From contig JAGOPK010000005.1 in NCBI GenBank assembly GCA_017992055.1, forward strand, positions 124,001 through 188,000: a stretch of 64,000 bases of DNA. Direction: 5' to 3'. The notes under the pieces are model-generated. The model saw nothing but the letters and a program-made list of their open reading frames with translations. It was not told the DNA's origin and ran no database searches. Positions 8,445 through 17,354 of this stretch are shown here, one piece after another. How positions within the stretch are numbered: the stretch's first letter is position 1; each line of letters begins with the position of its first letter. This DNA is from Burkholderiaceae bacterium (lineage in GTDB: Bacteria > Pseudomonadota > Gammaproteobacteria > Burkholderiales > Burkholderiaceae_C). The position numbers were made by a program, and so were the translations under genes.

Positions 8445-10310
8445 TCAGAAGGCCATGCCGACCGAGAAGTGCAGGCGCAGCTTGCGCAGCTCCTCGCCAT
8501 AGGCCAGGTCGGCGCGCAGCGGGCCGATCGGGCTGCGCCAGCGCACGCCGACACCGTAGCCGCGTGCGGCGCGGTAGTCGGCCCAGTGATTGAAGGCGCG
8601 GCCGGCGTCGATGAACACCGCGCCCCACACCGAGGGCAGCTGGGCCGATACCGGCCGCGACAGCTCGATGCCGCCGGTGAGCACGCGGCTGCCGCTCATG
8701 ATGTTGCCGCTGGCATCCAGCGGCGCCAGCGTGCGCGAGCCATAGCCGCGCACCGAGTCGTCGCCGCCGGTGCGAAAGCCCAGCGCATCGGGCAGTTCCA
8801 GCTCGGCGCCGCCGAGGCGGAACAGCTGGCCGGCCTCGCCACGCAGTTGGCCGTACCACTGGGCGCCCAGCGGCCAGTACAGCGCGGCCTTGCCGTAGAG
8901 CCGGCCGAACGGGCCCTGGGTGCTGGCGCTGCGCGCCTGGCCCAGGGCCGAGGCCAGCGACAGCGCCAGGCCGCGCGTGGGCAGCAGCGGGTTGTCGAGC
9001 TTGCGCCAGACGATCTCGAAATTGGCGCTCAGCGCGGCGGCGGCGCTGACGCCGCTGGCATCGGTCTGACGCGAGCGCAGCAGCTCCAGGTAGGTCAGGC
9101 GCTCGATGCGCGGCGTGTCCTGGCTGTGGCCGATGCGCAGGCTTTGCGAGACCACGTCGTCGCTGTCGCTGCGCTCGCGGCTGATCTTCACGCCCAGCAG
9201 GCGGCGGCGGAAGCCGGCGTCGGGATGGCTGGTCAGGTCGCCGGCCCAGGACTGGCTGTCGCGCGCCCAGGCCAGCTTGTTGTGGGCCGTGGCGCGCCAG
9301 CCGAAGGGCCGGCGGTGGGTGTGCTCCAGCGTCGTGCGCGGACCGTCGTCGGCGCTGTAGCCCAGGCCCGCGGTGGCCTGCTGCAGCGGCTTCTCGACCA
9401 CGCGCACGCGCACCGGCGTGGCCTCGGCCTGTTCCAGGTCGGGGCTGAAGCTGACGGCCGCGGTCTCGTACAGGCCGGTCTGCAGCAGGCGCTCCTGGAA
9501 CTCCAGCAGCCGCGCCTCGGTGAGCGGCGCGCCGGGGCCGAAGCCGGCCAGGTGGCGCACCGTGGTCTCGTCCTGGCGCTGCAGGCCGGCGATGTCGAGT
9601 GCGCCGGCGCGAAACAGCGGCCCGCTGTCCAGCACCACGGCCAGCCTGGCCTGCTGCGTGGCCACGTCGATGTCGGCGCTGCTGCTGCCGAGCGTGGCCG
9701 CGCCATAGCCGGCGGAGCGCAGGCTGACCAGCAGCTGCTTCTTCAGGTCCGACCAGTCGGCATTGCGAAAGGGCTGGCCCGGCGCCAGCGTGCTGCCGGA
9801 CTGCAGCTGCTGGCGCAGCTGCACGGCCTGGGCGTCGCCGGCCTGCAGGGCCTGGGCCAGCGCGCCCTGGAAGTCGATGCGCCGCTCGGCGATGCCCACG
9901 CGCGGCCCGGGCTGCACGCGCAGCCGCACCCGCGGCGGCGTGCCGGGCTCGCTGACCAGGCCGACCTGGGGCTCGAAATAACCCTCGGTCTGCAGCAGGT
10001 CACGCACCCGCTGCGGCGTGGCGGCGAGCAGGCGGGCACGCTCGCCGGGCTCCAGCTGCTCGTCCTGCGGCAGGGCCTGCAGCCGGGCGATGTCGAGGTG
10101 GCGTTCGAGCAGCGGTCGCAGCTCGGCCGGCGCCTCGATGTCCAGTGCCAGCAGCGCTGCCAGCGGCGCGCTGGCGGGGGTGGCGGCAGAGGCGGCCGGC
10201 GGGGCCGCCGCCGGATCGGATGCGGCGATGCCCTTGAGCAGCGCACAGCCGTTGAGCAGCAGCAGCGCCAGGGCCAGCCCGGCGACGGTGCGCAGGCGTC
10301 GCAGACTCAC
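8445..10310 (-). CDS. tamA: TamA, Omp85-family outer-membrane protein (autotransporter assembly complex)
   Basis: 621 residues: signal sequence, POTRA repeats (about residues 60-290) and a C-terminal 16-strand Omp85 barrel ending in V-G-M-A-F with a terminal Phe. TamA is the outer-membrane partner of TamB. I chose the GTG at 10310 because it overlaps the stop of the VWA gene (GTGA) and gives a proper signal peptide (R-R-L-R, then a hydrophobic core); the longer open frame upstream is a shadow of the VWA gene. The signal ends L-L-N-G-C with Cys at position 22, which fits a lipobox, so the protein may be lipidated. A hydrophobic stretch followed by an Ala/Pro-rich linker agrees with this. Confidence 0.9.
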   Translation of the reverse strand: MSLRRLRTVAGLALALLLLNGCALLKGIAASDPAAAPPAASAATPASAPLAALLALDIEAPAELRPLLERHLDIARLQALPQDEQLEPGERARLLAATPQRVRDLLQTEGYFEPQVGLVSEPGTPPRVRLRVQPGPRVGIAERRIDFQGALAQALQAGDAQAVQLRQQLQSGSTLAPGQPFRNADWSDLKKQLLVSLRSAGYGAATLGSSSADIDVATQQARLAVVLDSGPLFRAGALDIAGLQRQDETTVRHLAGFGPGAPLTEARLLEFQERLLQTGLYETAAVSFSPDLEQAEATPVRVRVVEKPLQQATAGLGYSADDGPRTTLEHTHRRPFGWRATAHNKLAWARDSQSWAGDLTSHPDAGFRRRLLGVKISRERSDSDDVVSQSLRIGHSQDTPRIERLTYLELLRSRQTDASGVSAAAALSANFEIVWRKLDNPLLPTRGLALSLASALGQARSASTQGPFGRLYGKAALYWPLGAQWYGQLRGEAGQLFRLGGAELELPDALGFRTGGDDSVRGYGSRTLAPLDASGNIMSGSRVLTGGIELSRPVSAQLPSVWGAVFIDAGRAFNHWADYRAARGYGVGVRWRSPIGPLRADLAYGEELRKLRLHFSVGMAF

Positions 10311-11479
10311 TTGCTGAGCAGGCGCATCGCCCCTTCGAGGCCGGCCAGCGTGAGCGGGAACATGCGCTGGTTCATCAGCTGCTGCATGATCGAGATGCTC
10401 TGCCGGTACTGCCAGACGCCCTGGGGCTCGGGGTTGATCCAGGCGTACTTGGGGAAGGCATGGGTCAGGCGCTGCACCCACTCGGCGCCCGGCTCCTCGT
10501 TGTTGTATTCGACGCTGCCGCCCGGCTGCAGGATCTCGTAGGGGCTCATCGTCGCGTCGCCGATGAAGATCAGCTTGTAGTCCTTGTTGTACTTGCGGAT
10601 CACGTCCCAGGTGGGCGTCTTCTCGCTGAAGCGGCGGCGGTTGTTCTTCCACATGAAGTCGTAGACGCAGTTGTGGAAGTAATAGAACTCCAGGTGCTTG
10701 AACTCGCTCTTGGCGGCCGAGAACATCTCCTCGACGCGGTGGATGTGCTCGTCCATGGTGCCGCCCACGTCCATCAGCAGCAGCACCTTGACCTTGTTGT
10801 GGCGCTCGGGCACCAGCTTGATGTCCAGCATGCCGGCATTGGCCGCGGTGCTGTGGATGGTGTCGTCCAGGTCCAGCTCGGTCTCGGCGCCTTCACGGGC
10901 AAAGCGCCGCAGCCGGCGCAGCGCCACCTTGATGTTGCGCGTGCCCAGCTCCAGCGAGTCGTCGTAGTCCTTGTAGGCGCGCTGGTCCCAGACCTTGACC
11001 GCGCTCTTGTTGCGGCCCTTGTCCTGGCCGATGCGCACGCCCTGCGGGTTGACGCCGTAGGCGCCAAACGGGCTGGTGCCGCCGGTGCCGATCCACTTGC
11101 TGCCGCCTTCGTGGCGTTCCTTCTGCTCCTCGAAGCGCTTCTTCAGCGTCTCCATCAGCTCGTCCCAGCCCATCTTCTCGATCTTGGCCTTCTCCTCGGG
11201 ACTGAGCTCCAGCTCCAGGTTCTTGCGCAGCCACTCCAGCGGCACTTCCTTGGTGAAGTCGGCCAGCATCTCCACGCCCTTGAAGTAGGCCCCGAAGGCG
11301 CGGTCGAACTTGTCGTAATGCGCCTCGTCCTTGACCAGCGAGGTGCGCGCCAGGTAATAGAACTGGTCGACCGAAGGATCGATGACGCCGGCCTTCACCG
11401 CCTCCAGCAGCGTGAGGAACTCTTTCACCGACACCGGCAGCTTGGCCGCGCGCAGCGTGTAGAAGAACTGGATCAGCAT
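10307..11479 (-). CDS. VWA domain protein, CoxE-like
   Basis: 390 residues. The C-terminal half is a von Willebrand A domain whose metal-site motif reads D-V-G-G-T rather than the canonical D-x-S-x-S, a variant I recall from the CoxE-like branch. The N-terminal part is helical and charged. These proteins usually act with a MoxR AAA+ ATPase as a chaperone pair that matures or inserts metal into target enzymes; the role here is inferred from family only. I chose the ATG at 11479 because GGGAG lies about 7 bases upstream; a longer frame adds 11 residues without support. A moxR gene lies 5 kb upstream on the same strand. The stop overlaps the GTG of tamA by four bases. Confidence 0.85.
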   Translation of the reverse strand: MLIQFFYTLRAAKLPVSVKEFLTLLEAVKAGVIDPSVDQFYYLARTSLVKDEAHYDKFDRAFGAYFKGVEMLADFTKEVPLEWLRKNLELELSPEEKAKIEKMGWDELMETLKKRFEEQKERHEGGSKWIGTGGTSPFGAYGVNPQGVRIGQDKGRNKSAVKVWDQRAYKDYDDSLELGTRNIKVALRRLRRFAREGAETELDLDDTIHSTAANAGMLDIKLVPERHNKVKVLLLMDVGGTMDEHIHRVEEMFSAAKSEFKHLEFYYFHNCVYDFMWKNNRRRFSEKTPTWDVIRKYNKDYKLIFIGDATMSPYEILQPGGSVEYNNEEPGAEWVQRLTHAFPKYAWINPEPQGVWQYRQSISIMQQLMNQRMFPLTLAGLEGAMRLLSK

Positions 11480-11568
11480 CGTCGCGCTCCCGGGCTTGTG
11501 CGTTGCCGGCATTGTCGCTCGGCCTCCGCGGGCGCGCCTGGCGCCCCGGCGACGTCCCGGGTCTCTGG

Positions 11569-12396
11569 CTACTTCAGGCGCACGATGGCCGTCAGGCCGT
11601 GGCGGCGCGCCGCCGCCTCCAGCCGGCCGTCGCGCTGGATGCGGGCGACGAAGTCGTCGACCCGGGCCAGCCAGGCGGCGTCACCCGGCTTGACCGCATG
11701 CGCATAGGGCAGCACATGGAAGGGCGCGGGCGGCGCCACCAGGGTGGCCCAGTCGGCGTTGTCCAGCAGGCGCCGGCTGTAGGGATAGTCGGTCATGAAC
11801 ACGTCCACCCGGCCGGCCTCCAGCTCGCGCTCGCGCGTGGCCGGCGGGACCACGCGCACCAGGCGCGCCTGCTTCAGCGCCGCCGCCATCACCGGCTCCA
11901 TGAAGGTGCCGGCCTGCACCGCCACCGCCACGCCGGGCCGGTCGATGTCCTCCCAGCGGCCGACCACGCGGTTGCCCTTGGTGGTCACGCCGTAGATGTC
12001 GCTCTGCAGATAGGGCCGGGCGAAGCGCAGCTTCTGCATGCGCTGCGGCAGCATGCCGACGGCGAACATGGCCACGTCGCAGCGGCCTTCCTCCAGGTCG
12101 GCGATCAGGGTGGGGAAGGACGAGTCGACGTACTCCAGGCGCAGGCCCAGGTCCTTGGCCAGCTCGGCCGACAGGTCGATGTCGATGCCGGCCAGCTGCC
12201 GGGTGCGCGGGTTGCGGTAGCTGATGCCGTAGTAGTCGGGCCAGATGCACACGCGCAGCGCCGCGCCGCTGCGCAGCCGCTCGCTGACGGTGGTGGGGGC
12301 TGCGGCCGGGGCGGCAGGGGCGACCTGGGCGGCCAGACTGCAGGCCAGGCCCAGCAGGCCAGCGGCCCGGCGCAGCAGGCGGGCCGGGGCCGGCAT
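11569..12396 (-). CDS. Periplasmic solute-binding protein, family 3 (ABC amino-acid type)
   Basis: 275 residues with a signal peptide of about 30 residues (R-R then hydrophobic, Ala-rich end). The mature part is a two-lobe type II binding fold with the family hallmarks L-A-G-I-D-I-D-L-S near residue 68, followed by the D-V-A-M-F segment and S-D-I-Y-G-V-T. Such proteins bind polar amino acids or related small solutes for an ABC importer, or serve as extracytoplasmic sensors. No permease or ATPase gene is nearby, so it is an orphan and its ligand is unknown. The ATG directly follows the TGA of the S9 peptidase gene (TGAATG), so the two are probably co-translated. Confidence 0.85.
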   Translation of the reverse strand: MPAPARLLRRAAGLLGLACSLAAQVAPAAPAAAPTTVSERLRSGAALRVCIWPDYYGISYRNPRTRQLAGIDIDLSAELAKDLGLRLEYVDSSFPTLIADLEEGRCDVAMFAVGMLPQRMQKLRFARPYLQSDIYGVTTKGNRVVGRWEDIDRPGVAVAVQAGTFMEPVMAAALKQARLVRVVPPATRERELEAGRVDVFMTDYPYSRRLLDNADWATLVAPPAPFHVLPYAHAVKPGDAAWLARVDDFVARIQRDGRLEAAARRHGLTAIVRLK

Positions 12397-14436
12397 TCAG
12401 CGCTTGCGCGGCGCCGCGCGCCGCGTGCGGCCGTTGCCGTCGGGCAGGCGGTGGGCGTCCAGCCAGGCGAAGAACTCGCGGTACCAGAGCCGGCTGTTGC
12501 GCGGCTTCAGCACCCAGTGGTTCTCGTCCGGAAACCACAGCAGCCGCGCCGGCACGCCACGCGCCTTGAGCGTGTTGTAGTAGGCCAGGCCCTGGGCATC
12601 GGGCACGCGGTAGTCGAGCGCGCCGTGGATCACCAGCGTCGGCGTGGCCATGCCGCCGGCATGGGCGTGCGGGCTTTGCGCATGCACGCGCGCCATGTCG
12701 TCCCAGTACCAGCCGCCCAGCTCCTTGGCATGCCAGGCCCAGGCGTCGTCGGCAAACATGCCCACCCAGTCGAAGCAGCCGGCATGGCAGATGTAGGACG
12801 CATAACGCCCCGCCGGCACGTGCGCATTCATCCAGGCCACCATGTAGCCGCCATAGCTGCCGCCGGTGGCATGCACGCGCTGCGCATCGATGTAGGGGCG
12901 CTTCAGCAGCTCGGTGGTGGCGGCCTCGATGTCCTGCAGCTCCAGCTCGCCCCAGCGGTGGGTGATGCTGTCCAGGAAGGCATGGCCGAAGCTGGACGAG
13001 CCGTGGTAGTTGACCACCGCCACCACATAGCCGGCGGCGGCAAAGGCCGGGTTGTTCCAGCGGTAGTGGAAGCTGTCGCCCATGGCCGTGTGCGGCCCGC
13101 CGTGGATCACATGCAGCAGCGGGTACTTCTTCTTGGCGTCGAAGCCCGGCGGGTAGAACAGCCACACCTGCACCGCATCGCCCAGCGCGCCGGGCAGGCT
13201 GATCTCCTCGTGGCGGCCGATGGCCAGCGTGGCCAGCAGCGCATCGTTGAAGGACTCGATGCGCCGCGGCGCCTGGCCCGGCAGGTGGACCTGGGCGCGC
13301 GCCGGATGGTCGGCGCCATCGGCCACCGTCACCAGGGTGCCGGCGGCCTTGTCATAGCCCTGCACCCAGCCACCCTGGGCGGCGATCTCGGCACGGCGGT
13401 CGGCGATGTCGAAGCGCCACAGGTGGCGGCGGCCGCGCTGCTCGGCGGCCAGCAGCACGGCGCTGCCATCGTCCTCCCACAGCAGCGGCGCCTGCACCTC
13501 GTGGTCCCATTCGGCGCTGACCACCTCGAAGGCCTCGCCGCGCCGGCAGATCGCCAGCTGGCCCGGCATGGTGTGCTTGATGGCCTGGTGGCTGGCGATG
13601 AAGGCGATGCGCTGGCCGTCGGGGCTGTAGCGCGGCGCCGAAAGATCCCAGGCCAGGTCCTGCGCCAGGGTCTCGACGCGGCCGCTGCGCAGGTCCAGCT
13701 CGGCCAGTGCGTAGCGCCCGTCCTGGCGCTTCTCGGGCGCCGGGTCGTAGGCGAACACCAGGCGCCGGCCGTCGGGCGAGATGTCGAAGGCATTGGCATC
13801 CGGGTCCATGCGCGCCAGTTCCAGGTCGGTGCCCTCGAACAGGTCGCGCACGCGGCCGGCGTTGGGCCCGGCCACGTCCATCAGGTGCAGGTGCGGCACC
13901 CGGCCCTCGGGCACGAAATGGTCCCAGTAGCGGTACAGGGCCTCGCTGGTGACGTAGCCGCTTTCCTTGCGCTCCTTGTGCGCCTTCATCGCCTTGGCCT
14001 GGGCCTTGGCGCCCTTCAGCCCGGGCCAGACCCAGGAGATGAAGACGATGCGCTTGCCGTCGGGGCACCAGCGGAAGGCATCCACGCCGGTGGCCACGGA
14101 GCCGATGCGCCGGGCCTCGCCGCCGTCGACCGGGATGACGTAGAACTGCGGCGTCTCGTCCTTGTGGCCCTGCTGCTCGCGGCGGGCGACGAAGCCGACC
14201 TGGTGGCCGTCGGGCGCAAAGCGCGGCTGGCCGTCCTTGTCGCCGCAGTGCGTCAGCCGCCGCGGCGCGCCGCCCAGCGTGGACAGCAGCCACAGCGCGC
14301 TGTCGCTGCGGTTCTCGTCCATGTCGTAGGAGGCCAGCGGCAGCACCGCCTGGGCGCCGTCGGGCGACAGGCTGGGCGCACCCAGGCGCTGCATGCGCCA
14401 CAGGTGCTCGACCGAGATCGGGGTCTTGCGCGCCAT
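12397..14436 (-). CDS. S9 family peptidase (prolyl oligopeptidase / acylaminoacyl-peptidase type)
   Basis: 679 residues. The N-terminal 400 or so form a beta-propeller of TolB/WD-like blades (repeated S-P-D-G and A-P-D-G turns). The C-terminal 270 form an alpha/beta-hydrolase with the nucleophile motif G-G-S-Y-G-G-Y, the acid in H-G-A-L-D-Y-R-V-P and the His in D-E-N-H-W-V. It should hydrolyse short peptides; no signal peptide is seen, so it is probably cytosolic. The ATG at 14436 is preferred over the in-frame GTG at 14442 because GGAG lies 5 bases before it. The stop directly abuts the start of the solute-binding protein gene. Confidence 0.9.
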   Translation of the reverse strand: MARKTPISVEHLWRMQRLGAPSLSPDGAQAVLPLASYDMDENRSDSALWLLSTLGGAPRRLTHCGDKDGQPRFAPDGHQVGFVARREQQGHKDETPQFYVIPVDGGEARRIGSVATGVDAFRWCPDGKRIVFISWVWPGLKGAKAQAKAMKAHKERKESGYVTSEALYRYWDHFVPEGRVPHLHLMDVAGPNAGRVRDLFEGTDLELARMDPDANAFDISPDGRRLVFAYDPAPEKRQDGRYALAELDLRSGRVETLAQDLAWDLSAPRYSPDGQRIAFIASHQAIKHTMPGQLAICRRGEAFEVVSAEWDHEVQAPLLWEDDGSAVLLAAEQRGRRHLWRFDIADRRAEIAAQGGWVQGYDKAAGTLVTVADGADHPARAQVHLPGQAPRRIESFNDALLATLAIGRHEEISLPGALGDAVQVWLFYPPGFDAKKKYPLLHVIHGGPHTAMGDSFHYRWNNPAFAAAGYVVAVVNYHGSSSFGHAFLDSITHRWGELELQDIEAATTELLKRPYIDAQRVHATGGSYGGYMVAWMNAHVPAGRYASYICHAGCFDWVGMFADDAWAWHAKELGGWYWDDMARVHAQSPHAHAGGMATPTLVIHGALDYRVPDAQGLAYYNTLKARGVPARLLWFPDENHWVLKPRNSRLWYREFFAWLDAHRLPDGNGRTRRAAPRKR

Positions 14437-14525
14437 GTTCACTCCGTGGGGATGACGCGTGGATTGTGGCCGAGTGCGCAGCCGGCCCGTCTCAAGTGCT
14501 GTTGCCGGTGGCCGAAAACGCGGCG

Positions 14526-15788
14526 ATGTACGGAAGTATTGCCCTGCTGATGATCGGCGTGATGGTGCTTCAGGGACTGGTGGCCCTGGGCTGGGGCCTG
14601 GGCATCCAGGCCATGGACATGCCGCGCCGGCCGGGTCTGCACTGGCTGCTGTCGGCCGTGCTGTGCGCCGCGGCGATCGGCCTGATGCTGCTGCGCGACC
14701 AGCTGCCGCTGGCCTGGCGGCTGCCGCCGGCGGCGGTGATGATGTCGGCCCAGGTGCTGCTGCTGGTGCGTGGCATGCGCATCTTCCTGGACCTGCCGCT
14801 GCGTGACGGCCAGACCCTGCTGCTGCTGGCCCAGGTGACGCTGGCGGCGGTGGCTTCGGGCCTGCAGCTGGACATGGGCCGGCTGTCGGGCGTCGCGGCC
14901 CAGGCCTGGAGCATCAGCCTGCTGATGGTCTGGCTGTTCGGCAGCGTGCTGGTGCAGGCCTGGCCGCGCCTGGTCGACGAGTTCGGCGGCGTCGCGGCGC
15001 GGGTGCTGGCCCTGCCGCTGCTGCTGTCGGCCGGGCTGGGCCTGCTGCGCATGTCCTCGCTGCTGCTCGGTCCGCCGCAGCCGGTGAGCTTCGACACCAC
15101 GCCGCATGCGCTGGTGGCGATGCTGATCCTGGTGGTGACGACCACGCTGCATGGCGCGATGGCGGCGATGGTCATCCTGCGCCTGGTGCGGCGGCTGCGC
15201 GAAAGCTCGCAGCGCGACGCGCTGACCGGGCTCAACAACCGTGGCGAGTGGATGCGCCAGCTGGGTGTGCAGCAGCGCCTGCTGCAACGGCGCGGCCGGC
15301 CGCTGGCGGTGCTGCTGCTGGACATCGACCACTTCAAGCGCGTCAACGACGGCCATGGCCATGCCGCCGGCGACGAGGTGCTGGTGGGCATCGCGCAGAC
15401 GCTGCGCCTGGCCTCGCGCGATGCCGATGTGGTCGGCCGGCTGGGCGGCGAGGAGTTTGCGCTGCTGCTGCCCGACTGCGAGCTGCCGTCGGCGCTGCGC
15501 CTGGCCGAGCGCCTGCGCCATGCGGTGCAGCAGACACGCATCGTCTGGCATGGCCGGCAGCTGCAGGTCAGCACCTCGATCGGCGTGGCCGTGGCCGGCA
15601 GCGCCGACGAGGACCTGACCAAGCTGCTGGAGCGTGCCGATGCGGCGCTCTACCGCGCCAAGCACGCCGGGCGCAACCGCGTGGAGGCGGCGGCCGAAGC
15701 CGCCGCCGTGGCCACGGCCGTGCTCAGCGCGGCCGCTGCAGCTGGAAGTCCAGGTGCGCGCGCACCGTCGGCCATTCCGACGCCGTGA
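14526..15788 (+). CDS. Membrane-bound diguanylate cyclase (GGDEF)
   Basis: 420 residues. About seven hydrophobic segments fill residues 1-220. A GGDEF domain follows at about 230-400 with an intact G-G-E-E-F active site and an R-D-A-D inhibitory site exactly five residues before it. It should therefore make cyclic di-GMP from two GTP and be product-inhibited. The membrane part has no domain I can name and is presumably the sensor. The ATG at 14526 starts just before the first hydrophobic segment; a GTG at 14466 would add 20 residues. The last 65 bases overlap the 3' end of the convergent GNAT gene, giving an Ala-rich tail. An HD-GYP phosphodiesterase gene is 2.5 kb downstream. Confidence 0.88.
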   Translation: MYGSIALLMIGVMVLQGLVALGWGLGIQAMDMPRRPGLHWLLSAVLCAAAIGLMLLRDQLPLAWRLPPAAVMMSAQVLLLVRGMRIFLDLPLRDGQTLLLLAQVTLAAVASGLQLDMGRLSGVAAQAWSISLLMVWLFGSVLVQAWPRLVDEFGGVAARVLALPLLLSAGLGLLRMSSLLLGPPQPVSFDTTPHALVAMLILVVTTTLHGAMAAMVILRLVRRLRESSQRDALTGLNNRGEWMRQLGVQQRLLQRRGRPLAVLLLDIDHFKRVNDGHGHAAGDEVLVGIAQTLRLASRDADVVGRLGGEEFALLLPDCELPSALRLAERLRHAVQQTRIVWHGRQLQVSTSIGVAVAGSADEDLTKLLERADAALYRAKHAGRNRVEAAAEAAAVATAVLSAAAAAGSPGARAPSAIPTP

Positions 15789-16320
15789 TGCTGTAGACCA
15801 CGGTGTCGCGCAGCGTGCCGTTGGCCGCCAGCTGGTGGCTGCGCAGGATGCCGTCCAGCTGCGCGCCCAGGCGCTCGATGGCGCGGCGGCTCTGCTGGTT
15901 GAAGCGGTGGGTGCGGAACTCCACTGCGATGCAGCCCAGCGCCTCGAAGGCATGGGCCAGCAGCAGGCGCTTGGCCTGGGTGTTCAGCGGCGAGCGCTGC
16001 ACCGACCGGGCGTACCAGGTCGAGCCGATCTCCACCCGCTGGTGGGTGTTGTCCACGTTCATGTAGGTGGTCATGCCCACCGGCCGGCCGCCGGCATCCA
16101 GCACGGTGAACGGCAGCATGCTGCGCGCGGCCAGCAGGCCCAGGCGGCGCTCGATCTCGGCGGCCATGCCCTCGGGCGAGGGGATGGCCGTGTACCAGAG
16201 CTTCCACAGCTCGCCGTCGCGCGCCGCCTCGGCCAGCGCCGGGCCGTGCTCGGGCGCCAGCGGCACCAGGCTCACATGTTCGCCGGCGAGGGTGACGGGG
16301 GTGCAGATGGGGGTTCGCAT
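15724..16320 (-). CDS. GNAT family N-acetyltransferase (RimJ/RimL-like)
   Basis: 198 residues from the ATG at 16320, where the sequence starts to match the family. The order is that of RimJ/RimL-type enzymes: H-V-S-L-V-P-L at the start, N-Q-Q-S-R-R-A-I-E-R-L-G near the acetyl-CoA site, and a C-terminal S-E-W-P-T-V. Several bacterial proteins of this type acetylate small molecules or protein N-termini; the substrate here is unknown. The longer open frame upstream runs through a palindromic repeat and has no support. Its 3' end overlaps the diguanylate cyclase gene tail to tail by 65 bases. Confidence 0.85.
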   Translation of the reverse strand: MRTPICTPVTLAGEHVSLVPLAPEHGPALAEAARDGELWKLWYTAIPSPEGMAAEIERRLGLLAARSMLPFTVLDAGGRPVGMTTYMNVDNTHQRVEIGSTWYARSVQRSPLNTQAKRLLLAHAFEALGCIAVEFRTHRFNQQSRRAIERLGAQLDGILRSHQLAANGTLRDTVVYSITASEWPTVRAHLDFQLQRPR

Positions 16321-16329
16321 GGCGCGGTC

Positions 16330-16454
16330 CTGAAGGGTTGCAGCTTCCGTGGCGAGCGGTTCGAGCCTGGGTCGAGCAGCGCAGCCGTACACCCGTACGG
16401 CGAGCAGCGCAGGCCCGGGATCGGACCGCGCAGCAGGAAGATGCTGCCCTTCAG
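16330..16454. repeat. 125-bp imperfect palindrome (REP-like or miniature element)
   Basis: The outer arms CTGAAGGGTTGCAGCTTCC (16330-16348) and 16436-16454 are near-exact inverted copies. The middle arms around GCGGTTCGAGCC and GGCCCGGGATCGGACCGC also pair, and the core is a perfect GCCGTAC-ACCC-GTACGGC hairpin at 16384-16401. That core is flanked on both sides by a direct copy of GAGCAGCGCAG (16374-16384 and 16402-16412). The element fills the space between moxR and the GNAT gene and contains the moxR stop codon in its right arm. No second copy is visible in the window. Confidence 0.7.
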
Positions 16455-17293
16455 CGGTTGTGACGTTGCATGAAGACGAGCTTCTCGAACAGCGAGGTGT
16501 CCTGCTCGTTCTTCAGCAGCGCGCCCACCAGCGGCGGGATCGCCACCTTCTCGTCCTTGCTCTGCAGCGCCTCGACCGGGATGTCCTCGGCCACCAGCAG
16601 CTTGAGCCAGTCGAGCAGCTCGCTGGTGCTGGGCTTCTTCTTCAGGCCGGGCAGGTTGCGCACGTCGTAGAAGGTCTTCATCGCCGCGCCCAGCAGCTCC
16701 TTCTTCAGGCCCGGGAAGTGCACGTCGACGATCTTCTGCATCGTCTCGGCATCCGGGAACTTGATGTAGTGGAAGAAGCAGCGGCGCAGAAAGGCGTCGG
16801 GCAGCTCCTTCTCGTTGTTGGAGGTGATGAACACCAGCGGCCGGTGCTTGGCACGGATCAGCTCGCGCGTCTCGTAGACATAGAACTCCATGCGGTCCAG
16901 CTCGCGCAGCAGGTCGTTGGGGAATTCGATGTCGGCCTTGTCGATCTCGTCGATCAGCAGGGCCACCGGCTGGTCGGCCGTGAAGGCCTGCCACAGCGTG
17001 CCCTTGACGATGTAGTTGTGGATGTCCTTGACCTTCTCGTCGCCCAGCTGGCTGTCGCGCAGGCGGCTCACCGCGTCGTATTCGTACAGGCCCTGCTGGG
17101 CCTTGGTGGTGCTCTTGATGTGCCACTGCAGCAGCGGCATGCCCAGGGCCGTGGCCACTTCCTCGGCGAGCATGGTCTTGCCGGTGCCGGGCTCGCCCTT
17201 GACCAGCAGCGGGCGCTTCAGCGTGATCGCCGCGTTGACCGCGAGCATCAGGTCCTGGGTGGCGACGTAGTTGTCCGAGCCTTGGAATTTCAT
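16451..17293 (-). CDS. MoxR family AAA+ ATPase
   Basis: 280 residues. Walker A is G-E-P-G-T-G-K-T at about residues 36-43 and Walker B L-L-I-D-E-I-D-K at about 110; sensor motif I-T-S-N-N-E-K-E follows. The length fits MoxR ATPases, which work with VWA/CoxE proteins as metal-insertion or assembly chaperones. The likely VWA partner starts about 5 kb downstream on the same strand, beyond three unrelated genes. The gene is divergent from the diheme cytochrome gene. Its stop codon lies in the right arm of the 125-bp palindrome. Confidence 0.9.
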   Translation of the reverse strand: MKFQGSDNYVATQDLMLAVNAAITLKRPLLVKGEPGTGKTMLAEEVATALGMPLLQWHIKSTTKAQQGLYEYDAVSRLRDSQLGDEKVKDIHNYIVKGTLWQAFTADQPVALLIDEIDKADIEFPNDLLRELDRMEFYVYETRELIRAKHRPLVFITSNNEKELPDAFLRRCFFHYIKFPDAETMQKIVDVHFPGLKKELLGAAMKTFYDVRNLPGLKKKPSTSELLDWLKLLVAEDIPVEALQSKDEKVAIPPLVGALLKNEQDTSLFEKLVFMQRHNR

Positions 17294-17354
17294 CGGTGGA
17301 ACGGCGGTGCCGCAGCGGGTTTGACAGGGTGCGGACCAGTATAGGTGGCACCTC

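Noticed and set aside
4660-8502. 1,280-codon open frame on the plus strand over tamB
   Set aside because: It is antisense to a well-supported gene, Arg/Ser/Pro-rich, and has no domain pattern. It follows from GC bias.
5952-10541. 1,529-codon open frame on the plus strand over tamB and tamA
   Set aside because: Ala/Gln/Gly-rich antisense shadow that crosses two real genes.
11569-12396. ABC transporter operon
   Set aside because: Only a binding protein is present; neighbours are a peptidase and a VWA protein.
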